Source of the DNA: Prunus persica
Taxonomy: Eukaryota > Streptophyta > Magnoliopsida > Rosales > Rosaceae
Reading direction: 5' to 3'
Assembly: GCF_000346465.2 (NCBI RefSeq)
Contig: NC_034011.1
Span: 10,323,458-10,387,457 of the forward strand
DNA length: 64,000 bases
The notes under the pieces are model-generated. The model was not told where the DNA came from and searched no databases. It was given only the letters and a program-made list of their open reading frames with translations. The position numbers and the translations under genes were made by a program. Shown here piece after piece: positions 12,639 through 22,870 of this stretch. Position 1 is the stretch's first letter. The number at the start of each line of letters is the position of its first letter.

Positions 12639-13700
12639 CTAGAATTTTTTATTTGCATTGAAATTTCCAGTCACAAGGCTTTTAGTCCTCTCAAGCTTTT
12701 TCTTCCAACACTGGTGCTTCCAACATTGGCATTGCCCCTTCTTCTTCAACTCCACCAACTCTCCCTCCTCCTCTCTCTCCACTCCTTCCTCTTCCCTCTT
12801 CCCCAAAACTGAAACCATCCTCACCAACCCCTCCTCCTCCTTACTCTTCACCCACAACTTCCTCATCCTCTCCCTTACCTCACACACCTTCTCCTCATGC
12901 CCCCCACCGCAAAACCCGCACTCGACCGCCTTCTCTTTTGCCGCGGTAGCGGCCCGAACGCTCTTCACTTTTTCAAACCCAAAAGCAAGCCTCAAAGCGT
13001 CGTTTAACGAACTGGGTTTCTCTGCAACAATCCAATCCTTAAACTCCTTCCTCAACCCATCAATAAAAACCCCTTTGAGCACATTGTCTTGCAGTCCATG
13101 ATCCGGGCACCGCTTCAAAATCCATTGCAGTCTCAGAAAATAAGCACGCACTGTCTCATCCCTGCCCTGCTTGATCATCGTCAACTCGGACCGCCATTGA
13201 TCGATCTGATCATACGCCTGAAAGAACAGCGATCTTATTTCTTCCCAACTCAACGAAGGGTAGGGATCAATGTTCAAATCGTACCACAGAGCCGCTTCAT
13301 TTTCCAGCGTCACCGGGAAGATTCTCACCGTCACGTCCACTGTTGGGCAACTGAAATTTGCGCTGCAAAATTTGGCCAACCGTGTTAAATGGGTAACCGG
13401 GCATTCGTTGGAACCGCCCCGAAAGATCGGCAGAGGCGCAATGGGTAAGTAGAAAGGGGTCTGATTGGTTGTGGGTTCTGAGAAATTTTTAGTCTTTGAA
13501 GGCAGTGAGGCTCTGGCTTTGAATTGATTACTTGAAGAAACCGACTCGGGCGGTGTTTGTGAGGAGGAGGAGAATTGGTCGCTCGGGGAATTGGTTTCTG
13601 ATTCTGATGCCAAGTAGATAGATTGATTTTGTGATTGTGAAACGTCGTTGCTGCAATCGTCGTCGTAAGAATTGGAGTTTCTCTTTGTTAGGTAAGCCAT
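12639..13700 (-). CDS. Isolated Gag-like protein, possible domesticated retrotransposon gene
   Basis: An uninterrupted single-exon frame of 353 codons, ATG at 13700 and stop at 12639. Residues about 1-80 are Ser/Asn/Gln-rich and look disordered. Residues about 90-230 match the plant retrotransposon Gag fold (FPVTLENEAALWYDL, WEEIRSLFFQAY, ETVRAYFLRLQ, VLKGVFIDGLRKEFKDWI). Near residue 265 there is a compact zinc-knuckle-like CGFCGGGHEEKVC (CX2CX3HX4C, one residue shorter than the usual CX2CX4HX4C). The C-terminus is Lys/Glu-rich with two CWK repeats. No pol, LTR or PBS was found nearby, so this is either a gag-only relic that stayed open or a domesticated Gag. The family's normal role is RNA packaging. 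Expression is unknown, and I see no TATA box upstream on the minus strand. Confidence 0.6.
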   Translation of the reverse strand: MAYLTKRNSNSYDDDCSNDVSQSQNQSIYLASESETNSPSDQFSSSSQTPPESVSSSNQFKARASLPSKTKNFSEPTTNQTPFYLPIAPLPIFRGGSNECPVTHLTRLAKFCSANFSCPTVDVTVRIFPVTLENEAALWYDLNIDPYPSLSWEEIRSLFFQAYDQIDQWRSELTMIKQGRDETVRAYFLRLQWILKRCPDHGLQDNVLKGVFIDGLRKEFKDWIVAEKPSSLNDALRLAFGFEKVKSVRAATAAKEKAVECGFCGGGHEEKVCEVRERMRKLWVKSKEEEGLVRMVSVLGKREEEGVEREEEGELVELKKKGQCQCWKHQCWKKKLERTKSLVTGNFNANKKF

Positions 13701-13876
13701 TTTGTGAGGAAGGTTTGGATTGGGAAACTGGCAAATTTGACCTTCAACCAGTTTTGCCTTTTTAGATTTTGAAATGGGATTATTAATTGGGGGCTCTCTG
13801 AAAGAAAATGACGGTTTGAGTACATTTTAGGGGAGGCGCGAATGAGGGATTTGGTGGCTTTTGGCCATTGGATCAG

Positions 13877-14892
13877 ATGTCGTTTGGTACGGCGGACTGT
13901 TATGGACTGGACTAAATTTTGGGATTGCCTTGGATTAGTTCGGATTGGCCTAAGTTGGATTAAGTACTGACCTATGTTTGGTGATATGTCGGACTAAGAA
14001 GCTAGATTGTAAAAATAGTAAAGACCTATGTTTACTGCTGTGTCGAACTAAAAATAATTCTTGTAATATTTAAATTTAATTAGGAATTTTGACTTAAAAA
14101 TAAATAAGTTCTGCAAAAAAAAAAAAAAACCAATTCAAAGATATAAAACAATAATAAAAAGAAAATAAATCAAATTCTTATATTTTTGAAAGAAGCTAAT
14201 TTTTTAATATTCTTAAAGATAATATTTTTAAACCAAAACAAATAGCCCAAACCCCACCCCTTTCGTCCTCTCTCTCTCTCTCTCTCGTTCATTCGACAAC
14301 CAAGCCCCCCTCTCCTCCTCCTTCTCTCTCCCTATTTTTCTCTCTTTCCCCTCTTTCTTCAACAACCAAATCCATATCTGGGTTTTTTTTAATAAACCAA
14401 TAGATGTTGCTAGGGTTGGGGGCAAAGAAGTGAGAGGGGGCCATTGATGTTGCTGGGTTGGGGGCCAGTGCAGTGGACAACAATGGGTTTCCAGTGTTGG
14501 GTGGGAAGAAATTCTAAAAATACGTTGTTTTCTTTTGTTGTTGGGTCCAATCAGATCTTGGAGCTTCAGTTTTTTCAATCAAGAAAATACACTTCTTGGA
14601 GCTTCACTTTTTCAACCTGAATTTTCTTGAGGTAGAGAAGTTGCAGGAAGAGAAAGTGATGAATGGCATCAGGCAAGAGAAGCCAGGCCTGTGTTAGACT
14701 CGCTTGTTCAATTTAGCGATGGTGCTATTTTGTGAACCGCATTTTAGGCTCACTATATTAGAGGAGCTAGTGAGCCATTTTTTTTCACTATTGCACTGTA
14801 TAGTCTCATTTAAGTTAGTCCCTCTCTTACCAAATATGGGTTTTAAGTATTATTTAACCTAGTACAGTCCAGTGAGGCCTACCAAACATGCC
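13877..14892. mobile_element. Possible degenerate TIR element
   Basis: ATGTCGTTTGGTAC with a following ACTG at the left and its inverted counterpart ending CAGTCCAGTGAGGCCTACCAAACAT near 14864-14889 look like decayed terminal inverted repeats. ATGTTTGGT-type motifs recur inside. No TSD could be fixed and there is no transposase. A (CT)n tract at about 14268-14286 lies within. Confidence 0.35.
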
Positions 14893-15512
14893 CCAATAAC
14901 TTGCCACGTCAATCCATAGATTTAAAAGAGAAATGGAAATAGAACTTTCCAGAACCAGAATAGTGCATGTTGAAAAATGGATTTTAAGGGTTTATACTTC
15001 GTTTTATGTATGAATTTTCGCTTGTGTTTTTACAAAGACCTAGTAGTGGATAATTATGGGTTGATCCTAAGAGAGTGAACTGTACAAGTTAACTGAAAAC
15101 GAAGATTGATAGCTTCATAAAATTGAGTGCTCAATATGGAAGGAAATTCCAACAAGCTAAACGATAAGACTTGCTCCTCAAACCAAAGAAAAATATGAGC
15201 TCTGGGAACACTAGTGTGGCATTGTGTAAGTGAAAAACTCTCCGATGTTTAAGTTAGATTTTTATTTATTAATTTTTAAGAATGTCTAGGTTAGGCATTT
15301 TTCAAATATGAATTGAGGTGGAGTTCATGTACCTCAATGTGTTGAAGTTTTTGGCTATTTATCTTGTCTTCGTGAATGTGCCTGATTGTGTCATGGCTTG
15401 GCATAATCACAGAAGGACATGTGGCATGCAAACCAAATCAAGCGATAACTAAATGGAATGGTATAGTCTACATTATGCCCTGAAAGAAGTTGTAGAAACC
15501 ATGAAGAACTAA

Positions 15513-15696
15513 GAGTCCGTTTGCTATCCTACTTGGATCCAATTTTATAAACTCAAAAACAGATTTGAAGTCCAATGCCACAAAAATCTTTCTGGTAGAC
15601 CCATTTTAAAAAACCCAAATCCAACAAAAAAAACTCAAAAGCACATATTATTAAAGCCCAAATCCAACAAAAAACTCAAAAGCACATCTTATTAAA

Positions 15697-15753
<57 letters not shown>

Positions 15754-15933
15754 TGTTAATTTCATTTTAGGAATCCAATTTTAATTTTAATTATTTTTTA
15801 TATTATAAAAGTAGTTTGGAGTTCAATACCAAATAAATTTTTAGATCTTAAAATAAGTATTTAAAAACTCATGTTTTAAAAATAAATCAGAATTTTTTAG
15901 TTCATTTTTTTGAGTAGGATACCAAAGAGGCCC
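15513..15933. mobile_element. Harbinger-like MITE (421 bp) containing a CT microsatellite
   Basis: The left end GAGTCCGTTTGCTATCCTACTT is the inverted copy, with few mismatches, of the right end GAGTAGGATACCAAAGAGGCCC. A 3-bp TAA duplication flanks it (15510-15512 and 15934-15936), as expected for PIF/Harbinger MITEs. Non-coding. A (CT)n run of about 27 units occupies about 15699-15751. Confidence 0.75.
15699..15751. repeat. (CT)n microsatellite, about 27 units
   Basis: Uninterrupted CT dinucleotides inside the MITE; likely length-polymorphic. Confidence 0.95.
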
Positions 15934-16127
15934 TAAATATGTCTGCCAATTACAGTATTATTCAAATGTCATTTAAGTCGAAACTCTGATGAAGCAAGCC
16001 TAGTTTGGCCATCTCCGTGTAAGATGTGTTATGGGCTTGAAGAGTGGGTGGTGACATTCATTAAGATGGGGGAAGGTTTCCTTCGTATATAGGCGTCCCA
16101 CCTCTAGCCTCTAAGTACTTATATTCT

Positions 16128-19121
16128 TTGGTGATAATCTTTTCACTTGGAGAAAAAGGAAACAAAAGATCATTTCAAGATAGTGTTGAGGTTGAGTATA
16201 AAGGCTTGTCTAGTGGTGTTTGTGAATTACTTTGGGTTAGAAACTTTATGACAGACTTGAGGCTTAAACCAGAGAGAAGTATGTACGAGATTCCTTGTGA
16301 TAATAAGGCTACTATATATTGATATTGAACACAATCCTGTACAACATGAGCAAACTAAACATATGGAGATTGACCAACATGTCATTAAGGAGAAGTTGGA
16401 GGATGAAGTGCTTGATTTACCATTTGTGAAGTCTAAAAACCAACTTGCTGATATTCTTACTTTTACTAAGACAGTCTATAGAAGAGTTGTAAAGACCCAA
16501 ACCTAAAATTCACATGTAATTAGTAATTTATTATGCGGAAAGACAATTTTGCCCTTTGACTCACTTATGAACTCAATGTTGACTTTTTGACCGAAAAGGA
16601 ATTTGACAATTCCACATACACCGTTGCGTAGAGCACGACGACACGAGTTCATAGACACGAAGTAAGCTCGAATCGGAGTTGTAACGAAGAAAATACGATT
16701 AAAAAGATCGAGGGGCAAAATAGTAAGTAAATTGAAAAATCAGATTTTATAAAACCAGTTTCTCTCTCTCTCTTCCCCATCAGTTTCTCTCTCCTCTCTC
16801 TCTCTCTCCCGCGCGCGACGTCCGTCGCCTCCTTCCCTTCCAGTTCGTCCCGCCGCCACCACAGGCCGGCTCGATCTCCGGCGTGGGTACCAACGGAACC
16901 ACCTCAGCCTCGCCGTCCTTCCCCGACCCGTCGCCGCCCTTGGGCCGCCCAGAACTGGCCGGAAAATCGTGATTTCCGACCGGTTGTCACCCGAACTTCA
17001 AGCTCCTCGTTCTCCCTCAATTCTCAACCAAATCTTTCGAGTAAGGTATGGATTCTCATCTATTTTTCGTGCTCTAGCTGATGGTTGGATAGGTTTTTAT
17101 CAATTTTAGCCGTAGATTGCCCAGTTTGTAAATTGAAGTTTCAGCCGATTTTCGGCCTCTGTTTTCGGCCACTTCCAGTCACTTTTTGGGGTAGGTCCAA
17201 GAACAAAAGTGACTCCAAATGGGGTGTTTTACCTAGGATAGGAGTTTGGAGTCCTGGTTCCGAGATTTTTCGACCACCCGAAATCGCTTAAGACACCCAA
17301 ATCTGCCCGCGCGTGATGGGGCGCATGGGAGAGGGTGGTGAAGTAATTCTGTACAGTTTTGTGACCCTGGTGTCGTCACGAGCACGTAGGATTTCGCGGA
17401 TCTCAATTCGGAGTCCGTTTGAGCCCCGAACGGATTTTTCATATCGCGCGATCTTTGGGTGCAGTGTCGCCAAATCGGTGGATCACACTGAATTTTAGAT
17501 ATGTCGGTCTACATGATTTCAGGATTGTGTAGGATTCGACGGATTGCGAATCGGAGTCCCGGATACTCCGAAATCGCGAACCCTAGGGCTAGGGTTTAGA
17601 AATTATGCGATTACACGATCGTAATTAATCCGACCGTCCGATTGACACCAATACCCTCGGGACATGTGTCCTAATTATATTGGACCTTTTAGCGGCATCC
17701 GGATCATGTTATACCCGTGGGGTTCCGGATTGACTTTTTGGACTTTAGCGCTTTTTGAGTCCCAAGATACCGCTAAACGATCCCACGTGGAAGGAAAGCT
17801 GTTGTGGGCATAGGGATCACTTTAAATTGACGCACGTACTTTTAGGAGCCGGGGGTAGGGTTTTTGTTTTTATTTAATACTATATTGTATTAATAGAATA
17901 TTATGGTCATTGAATCAGGCACCCGGGCACCAGTTGACCCGCAGGAGGGACCTTCAAGAGGTCCAGCGAGCTCAGACTATCAGTGAGTGGACTCTTTGTT
18001 TTTATAAATGAATTTAATCAGTTCAGTTTCAGTTATAAGCTGTTTTATGCTGTTAAATATTTTATGTTACATGCTGCCGAGTGAAGTTTCCTTTTAAGAA
18101 TATAGGAAAAGATATTCTCGTTAATTATCAGATAAATGGCAGCAGAATTTTAAAGGTTACAGAAAGTTAATTATTCATAAGATTTTCTTCAGAAACTTTA
18201 TATTTTCTTAAACCACCTTGTACCCAGTTATTACATGTTGCCTTCGGATTATATTTGTTGCCTTCGGTTTAGTCAGCATGCTTGACAGTTGCCCCACGAG
18301 TTCCTTGGTACTCGACCTCGTGTGGAGCGAGTAATGCGGATAAAGACGGACTACGGTTCCCTGAATCCTGCGAGTTGCGGCTCAGACTGACCTCGTGTCA
18401 CTGAGACCTGCGAGTATGTGTCACCCATGGTGATGCAAGGAATTGACGAAAATAAGGGTACACCTAGGTGATAGTTTTCAATTGTTTTCAAATGTATAGT
18501 TATATACATTCATTGATTTCAGAAATAAAGAAAATAAGCTAGTTTGTATAACTGTTTTTACAGTGGGGTTAGTATGTTCATATAGTATTTTCTAAACTTT
18601 GTTTGGGTCCACTCACCCTTCTTGTTGTTTTGCGCCCCCAGGCAGTAGACGTGCACAGGAATCCACCACCGGGCCACTTCCCATCTTCCGCGCCTTTCTT
18701 TGATGTAGGATTTGTATTTTGTACAAAGATTCACTCTTTTGTAAATTTTTAGTAGTCGCTCTGATGTTTTGCCCTAGACTGAGATTTGAACTGTTGGAAT
18801 ATATATATGTATGCTGGCAGTTGGTTGTACATATATACTTGTTTTGACAGGTGTAAGATTTTGGTATTGAGCCAGATACAAGGGAAACTCTGCCGGTTTT
18901 TCGGTAGAAGTCAACCTTGATATTTTTTAGCATGTTTGTATAGAAGGGCAAATAGATCATTTGTGCCCGACATTCGCCAGGTGTCGGACACGCACAAGGT
19001 CTGGCTCGGATTCCAAAGTGGAATTTGGATCGGGTCCTGTCAAGAGTGTTCTACAACTATTGACAACTTGGACATACGAAATATTTGTGCACCAAATTGG
19101 ATTAGGAGATTTGTTTCTTGA
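16128..19121 (+). pseudogene. Copia RNase H relic split by a solo LTR
   Basis: The left piece (about 16150-16487) encodes the C-terminal Copia RNase H region: VEYKGLSSGVCELLWVRNF, CDNKATIY, HEQTKHMEIDQHVIKEKL and KSKNQLADILT, with a frame change near 16320. The right piece (19043-19121) continues with NLDIRNICAPNW, the usual end of Copia pol (compare [10 protein letters not shown] in the Copia at 52.9 kb). The 2555 bp between are a solo LTR with its own TSD. The relic lacks gag, protease, integrase and RT and has lost an intact RNase H frame. Known role of the domain: degradation of RNA in RNA-DNA hybrids during reverse transcription. Confidence 0.85.
16488..19042 (+). mobile_element. Solo LTR, 2555 bp, Del/Tekay-like type
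   Basis: Begins TGTAAAGACCCAAACC, ends GGGTCCTGTCA, and is flanked by identical AGAGT duplications (16483-16487 and 19043-19047). No PBS, PPT or coding interior, so it arose by recombination between two LTRs. It shares blocks with the second solo LTR at 36849-39420, for example TTTTTGGGGTAGGTCCAAGA at about 17184 and 37561, and a GGGAAACTCTGCCG / GGGAGACTCTGCCG end block. Assignment to the Del/Tekay chromovirus group rests only on LTR size and TGTAA(C/A)A-type ends. GC-rich around 16800-16960. Confidence 0.88.
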
Positions 19122-19239
19122 GTGGGGTATGTGAGCTCTTTGGCAAGAGGAAGAGAACATAAGAGAATAATGATGAGAGTATCTGCGAGAGTGCTATCGT
19201 AAGTGTAACTGGGAGATGATGATTGTGTTTTACTAAAAT

Positions 19240-19356
19240 TGATGAACAGGCAGAGGAGACCAATCTTGAGGGGTCAATCCATCGACCCTCATAATGAGGT
19301 TCATAAAGAAAGGCGCTTCGCAGCCCACTCCCGAAGAACCTATTCCCATCGACAAG
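19240..19356 (+). pseudogene. Gypsy gag relic, 5' piece
   Basis: The weak reading GSIHRPS...VHKERRFAAHSRR parallels the spacer region of the Tat-like Gypsy gag at about 45.7 kb (VHERLGSKGG...EERRFIARS). It continues after the CACTA insertion at 31267. The left border with the Copia relic (about 19122-19239) is unclear. Confidence 0.45.
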
Positions 19357-19384
19357 CACTACTAAAAAAAGTGAAAAAGACGAC
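19357..19384 (+). repeat. CACTA 5' terminal inverted repeat
   Basis: CACTACTAAAAAAAG, then TGAAAAAGACGAC. It matches the inverted right end with a substitution and a one-base length difference. Confidence 0.93.
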
Positions 19385-21000
19385 CAGAAAACAACGACGG
19401 TCTAAGTGAAAACCGTCGTGGTTTTTAAAAAGACGACGGTTCTAAAAACACCGTCGTGTAATACAACCTTAGACAACTAAAAAATGGAGATTCAAATGGC
19501 TGTTCAAAAACAACGACGTACCTAATTAAACAACCGACGTCTATTTGAAACAGATTTCCGCAGTGTAAAATCAATGCCAACAAAGAACGGCAGAAGTTAT
19601 GAATCGACCGACGTAGAAAGTAAAGACGACGATTTCAATAAAAACCGCCGTTTTTACTCATAAAATAACACGACGAGGTTTTCGTATAAGACGCCATATA
19701 ATTACAAATAAATCCACGGCTTTAAAATACAAAATATCGCCGTCTTAAATTAATGTACAACGACGGAAAATATAAATATATCGACGTCATTCTCGTATAG
19801 TTCTACGACGTTATCTTTAAATCGTACAATAAAATTTAACGTCGTATTTATTCATTTTATACGTCGTACCTTTAATTTAAACCGTTGTCTTAATAAGAAT
19901 TTTTGTTAACAATTTTTTTCTTTGATTTTCTTATCCTACGTCGGTAGATCTACTTAATGACAAGAATTGAAATAACCACGACGGTTTATATAGAAAACCG
20001 CCGATATAATCAGATTTGTCTGAGATCCTAAGGGTTACGAAATCTTACCAGATGGAACTCTGTTCCACATCATAATCTTAACAGAAGACACAGATTTGCA
20101 ATCAGAGAGACAATTTTTTGGAAGTTGATGATGTGTGTGTATCTACAAATATTATACCTAACGTCGTTGCAAATTTGCAATCAGAGAGACAATTTTCAAC
20201 GACGGTTATATTATACCTAACGACGTTTAAAAAACAAATCAACGCCGCTCAACAAATATATTACGTCGTCTTAGTCTTACTTAAGACAACGAAACATGAC
20301 GACAGTAATACAAAAATAGTCGTTGTTTTTATATTCTTATTTTATTTAAATCTGTCATCCAAAAAAGAAACTTTACATATTCCCGAACATTAATTTCCTT
20401 CATTTTAAATTTCCTCCGGAAAAAAAAACTCTATTTATAACGCACTGTAATTGAAAAATAAACTGAAAGGTCACGGGAAAAAAAATTCTATTCATAATTT
20501 AAAAATTCAAATCCACGTCGGTTATATTAAACCTAACGACGTTAAATGAAAAGATTCCACGTCGCAAAACAAATATTGCGTCGTGTTAGTTAAAAACGAC
20601 GGCATAACAAAAAACCGTCGTTGTTTCAAACTGAATTAATTTAAAATTTATTCGGGAAAGCAAAATCTATTTATAATTTCCTCGGGTTAGTAATATTGCG
20701 TCGTGTTAGTTTACAAATTCTAGAACATTAATTTCCCTCATTTTAAATTTCCTCAGGAAAGAAAAATCTATTTATCACGCTTTGTAATTGAAAACTAAAA
20801 CTGAAAGAATTCGGGAAAAAAAACTCTATTTATAATTTAAAAATAAAATCCACGTCGGTTGTAGTACACTTAACGACGTTTAACAAAATAATCTACGTCG
20901 GTAATTATAAATCTACCGCCATCTTACCTTAATATAGACGACGAGAAAAGACGACGGTAGAACAGAAAACCGCCGTTGTTTCAGTTTCTTTAACAGTTTG
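19385..21000. repeat. 5' subterminal ACGACGG/CCGTCGT motif array
   Basis: Dozens of copies of the 6-8 bp motif in both orientations, often as inverted pairs separated by about 10-20 bp that can form small stems (for example around 19395-19460). A longer phrase (TTTAAATTTCCTC.GGAAA...CTCTATTTAT) recurs near 20405, 20650 and 20745. By analogy with the TnpA-binding subterminal repeats of Spm these are probable transposon-protein binding sites; that role is inferred. Confidence 0.85.
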
Positions 21001-21045
21001 GTCCTTTATCTTTCTGCAGGACTTGTATAGTTCAAAGCATTGACA

Positions 21046-21430
21046 ATGTCTTCATCATATCTCCCAGCAAATACTGATTCGATTGCTCATGCTTTAGAGG
21101 CCATCTGAAGCCATTTCTATTCTTTATCGCATTCTTGAACCCATCTTCTTCTTCTGAAGCTCTACGGATAAAGGAAGAGGCTATCACAAATCTGACGGAT
21201 CTTCTTAGCCAAGAAAATCAAGCAGATTTCCCTGAGAAGCGAACTTTCCTTCGACAGCGAGTGGAGGCCAGGCTTGCATCTCTTTTGATGGAAAGCAAGG
21301 AGTATTCAGAAGCACTAAGTGTCCTATCAGGCTTGATCAAGGAAGTGAGAAGGCTAGTTGACAAGCTTCTTCTTGTGGACATATATTTGATGCGAGTAAG
21401 CTCAATTTATCTTTGAGAAAGACATCCAAA
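21046..21430 (+). pseudogene. RPN6-like fragment: Captured fragment of 26S proteasome lid subunit RPN6 (PSMD11)
   Basis: From ATG 21046 the frame reads SSSYLPANTDSIAHALEA, the typical plant RPN6 N-terminus, then meets a TGA at 21106. After a frame change it continues PSSSSEALRIKEEAITNLTD and, from about 21240, EKRTFLRQRVEARLASLL, SGLIKEVRRL and DKLLLVDI, all diagnostic of RPN6. About 50 residues of the normal protein are missing at the QENQAD/EKRTF junction near 21230, and the frame is lost again after LLVDIYLM. RPN6 is a PCI-domain scaffold of the proteasome lid. This piece ends long before the PCI domain and cannot be functional. The ATG is preceded by a polypyrimidine tract and TGCAG at 21014-21020, so a genomic 5'UTR splice acceptor may have been captured too. 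It lies between the 5' motif array and the transposon promoter. Confidence 0.9.
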
Positions 21431-21536
21431 TTATTGTCTTTGAGACGTGAGAGACTGAGAGAGGAAGAACTTGGAACCCTAAATGTAAACCGTAAATGAA
21501 TGAAAGCGACAAATTTATAGAATAAATTTTTAAAAC

Positions 21537-22840
21537 CAACGGCGGTCCTTACAAAAATACCGCCGTTTAAATTGTAAAATTCACGTCGGTACATTAATAA
21601 AAACGACGTGTTAAATAATCTACCATGACGCGAGTTATTACTTATGTACTTTAATTTTTGAGTTTACTACGACGGTACCTACAACACTACTGTCGTATTT
21701 ATTTACCACGTCCGAAGTTAAATGTACCGTCGTATTTTGTAATTCATACGTCGTAGTTATATGTAACCGCCGTATTATTTTTTTGAAATGGTTTTATATG
21801 TAAGCAACTTTTCGTCTACCTGACATACACATGCGCTGTTTCCAAACCCGATTAAAAATTTCAATCTTCCAGAGAAAACTTTTAGACTTTTTTCCTTGTC
21901 AGAGCACTGTCAGAGTATCTCATCGTCTTCCTCTCGTCTTCTTCGTCGTCTCTGAACTTAAACATAATCTTCCTCTTGCTTTCATTGCACGCAAAAGTTA
22001 AGCTTTCATTTTCACTATTTTGGTTGCTGTTTTGCATGCTCATACGTTTTTTGTTTGAAAAATCTTTTTACCTTTTTTCTGGCCAAAATCATTTTACTTC
22101 TTTCCAAGTTCGATAAAATATACAGACAAAGAGGGAAAGTTTCCAACTTTGAAGACAACTACCTCAACTAAATAAGACGACGGTAGCTTCTTATTTACGT
22201 GGTTAAATATGTAGACCACGACGGTTCGTCAGTCGTTCTAGCGTCGTCTGAAAATTGACAAAGTTGTTTTTAAAATTATAGTCTTTTTTTTATTTGCTTG
22301 TTTAATTGCAGGTTTGATTTCTCTGAACAATGGTTTTTATTTTTCCCTAATTTGATAAAATATAAAGAAAAAGAAAGTAGGGTTGGTATCTAATATAGAC
22401 GACAGTATCTTATTGTTTTACGTCGTGTGAATGTTAATACCACGACGTCATATTAAAATACCGTCGTCTATATAAGATTCCAAAACTTTCTTTCTTGGCC
22501 TTATATTTTATCAAATTAGAAAACAAAAACCATGGTTCAGAAATTTCAAATCTGCAATCAAACATTCACAGAGAAAGAAAGAAGGGTTTCGGATCCTTAT
22601 ATAGACGACGGTATATTACTACTGACGTCGTGTGAACATCAATACCACGACATTATATAAATATTTCGTCGTTTATAGTTAATTATCACGTCGTTTATAG
22701 TTAATTATTTCGTCGTTGTTTAATTACCTTGGTTTTAAACATTTATTACGTCTGAGATTATTTCATTACGTCGTTTAAAATCATATCATACGTCGTATTT
22801 TATTAATAACCGTCGTTTGTGTTCTTAATCTTTTTCTGAA
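21537..22840. repeat. Second motif array and probable leader of TNP1
   Basis: ACGACGG/CCGTCGT motifs occur at 21540-21780 and 22190-22830. Between them, 21840-22070 is motif-poor and resembles a 5' leader: pyrimidine-rich with CTTCCTCTCGTCTTCTTCG. Transcription of the plus-strand gene probably starts here. I could not place a TATA box with confidence. Confidence 0.55.
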
Positions 22841-22870
22841 ATATTTTCACTTGCAGTTTTGTCTGTAAAA

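Noticed and set aside
14228..14578. Minus-strand protein of 116 residues
   Set aside because: Its C-terminal half is encoded by a CT microsatellite and no domain is recognisable.
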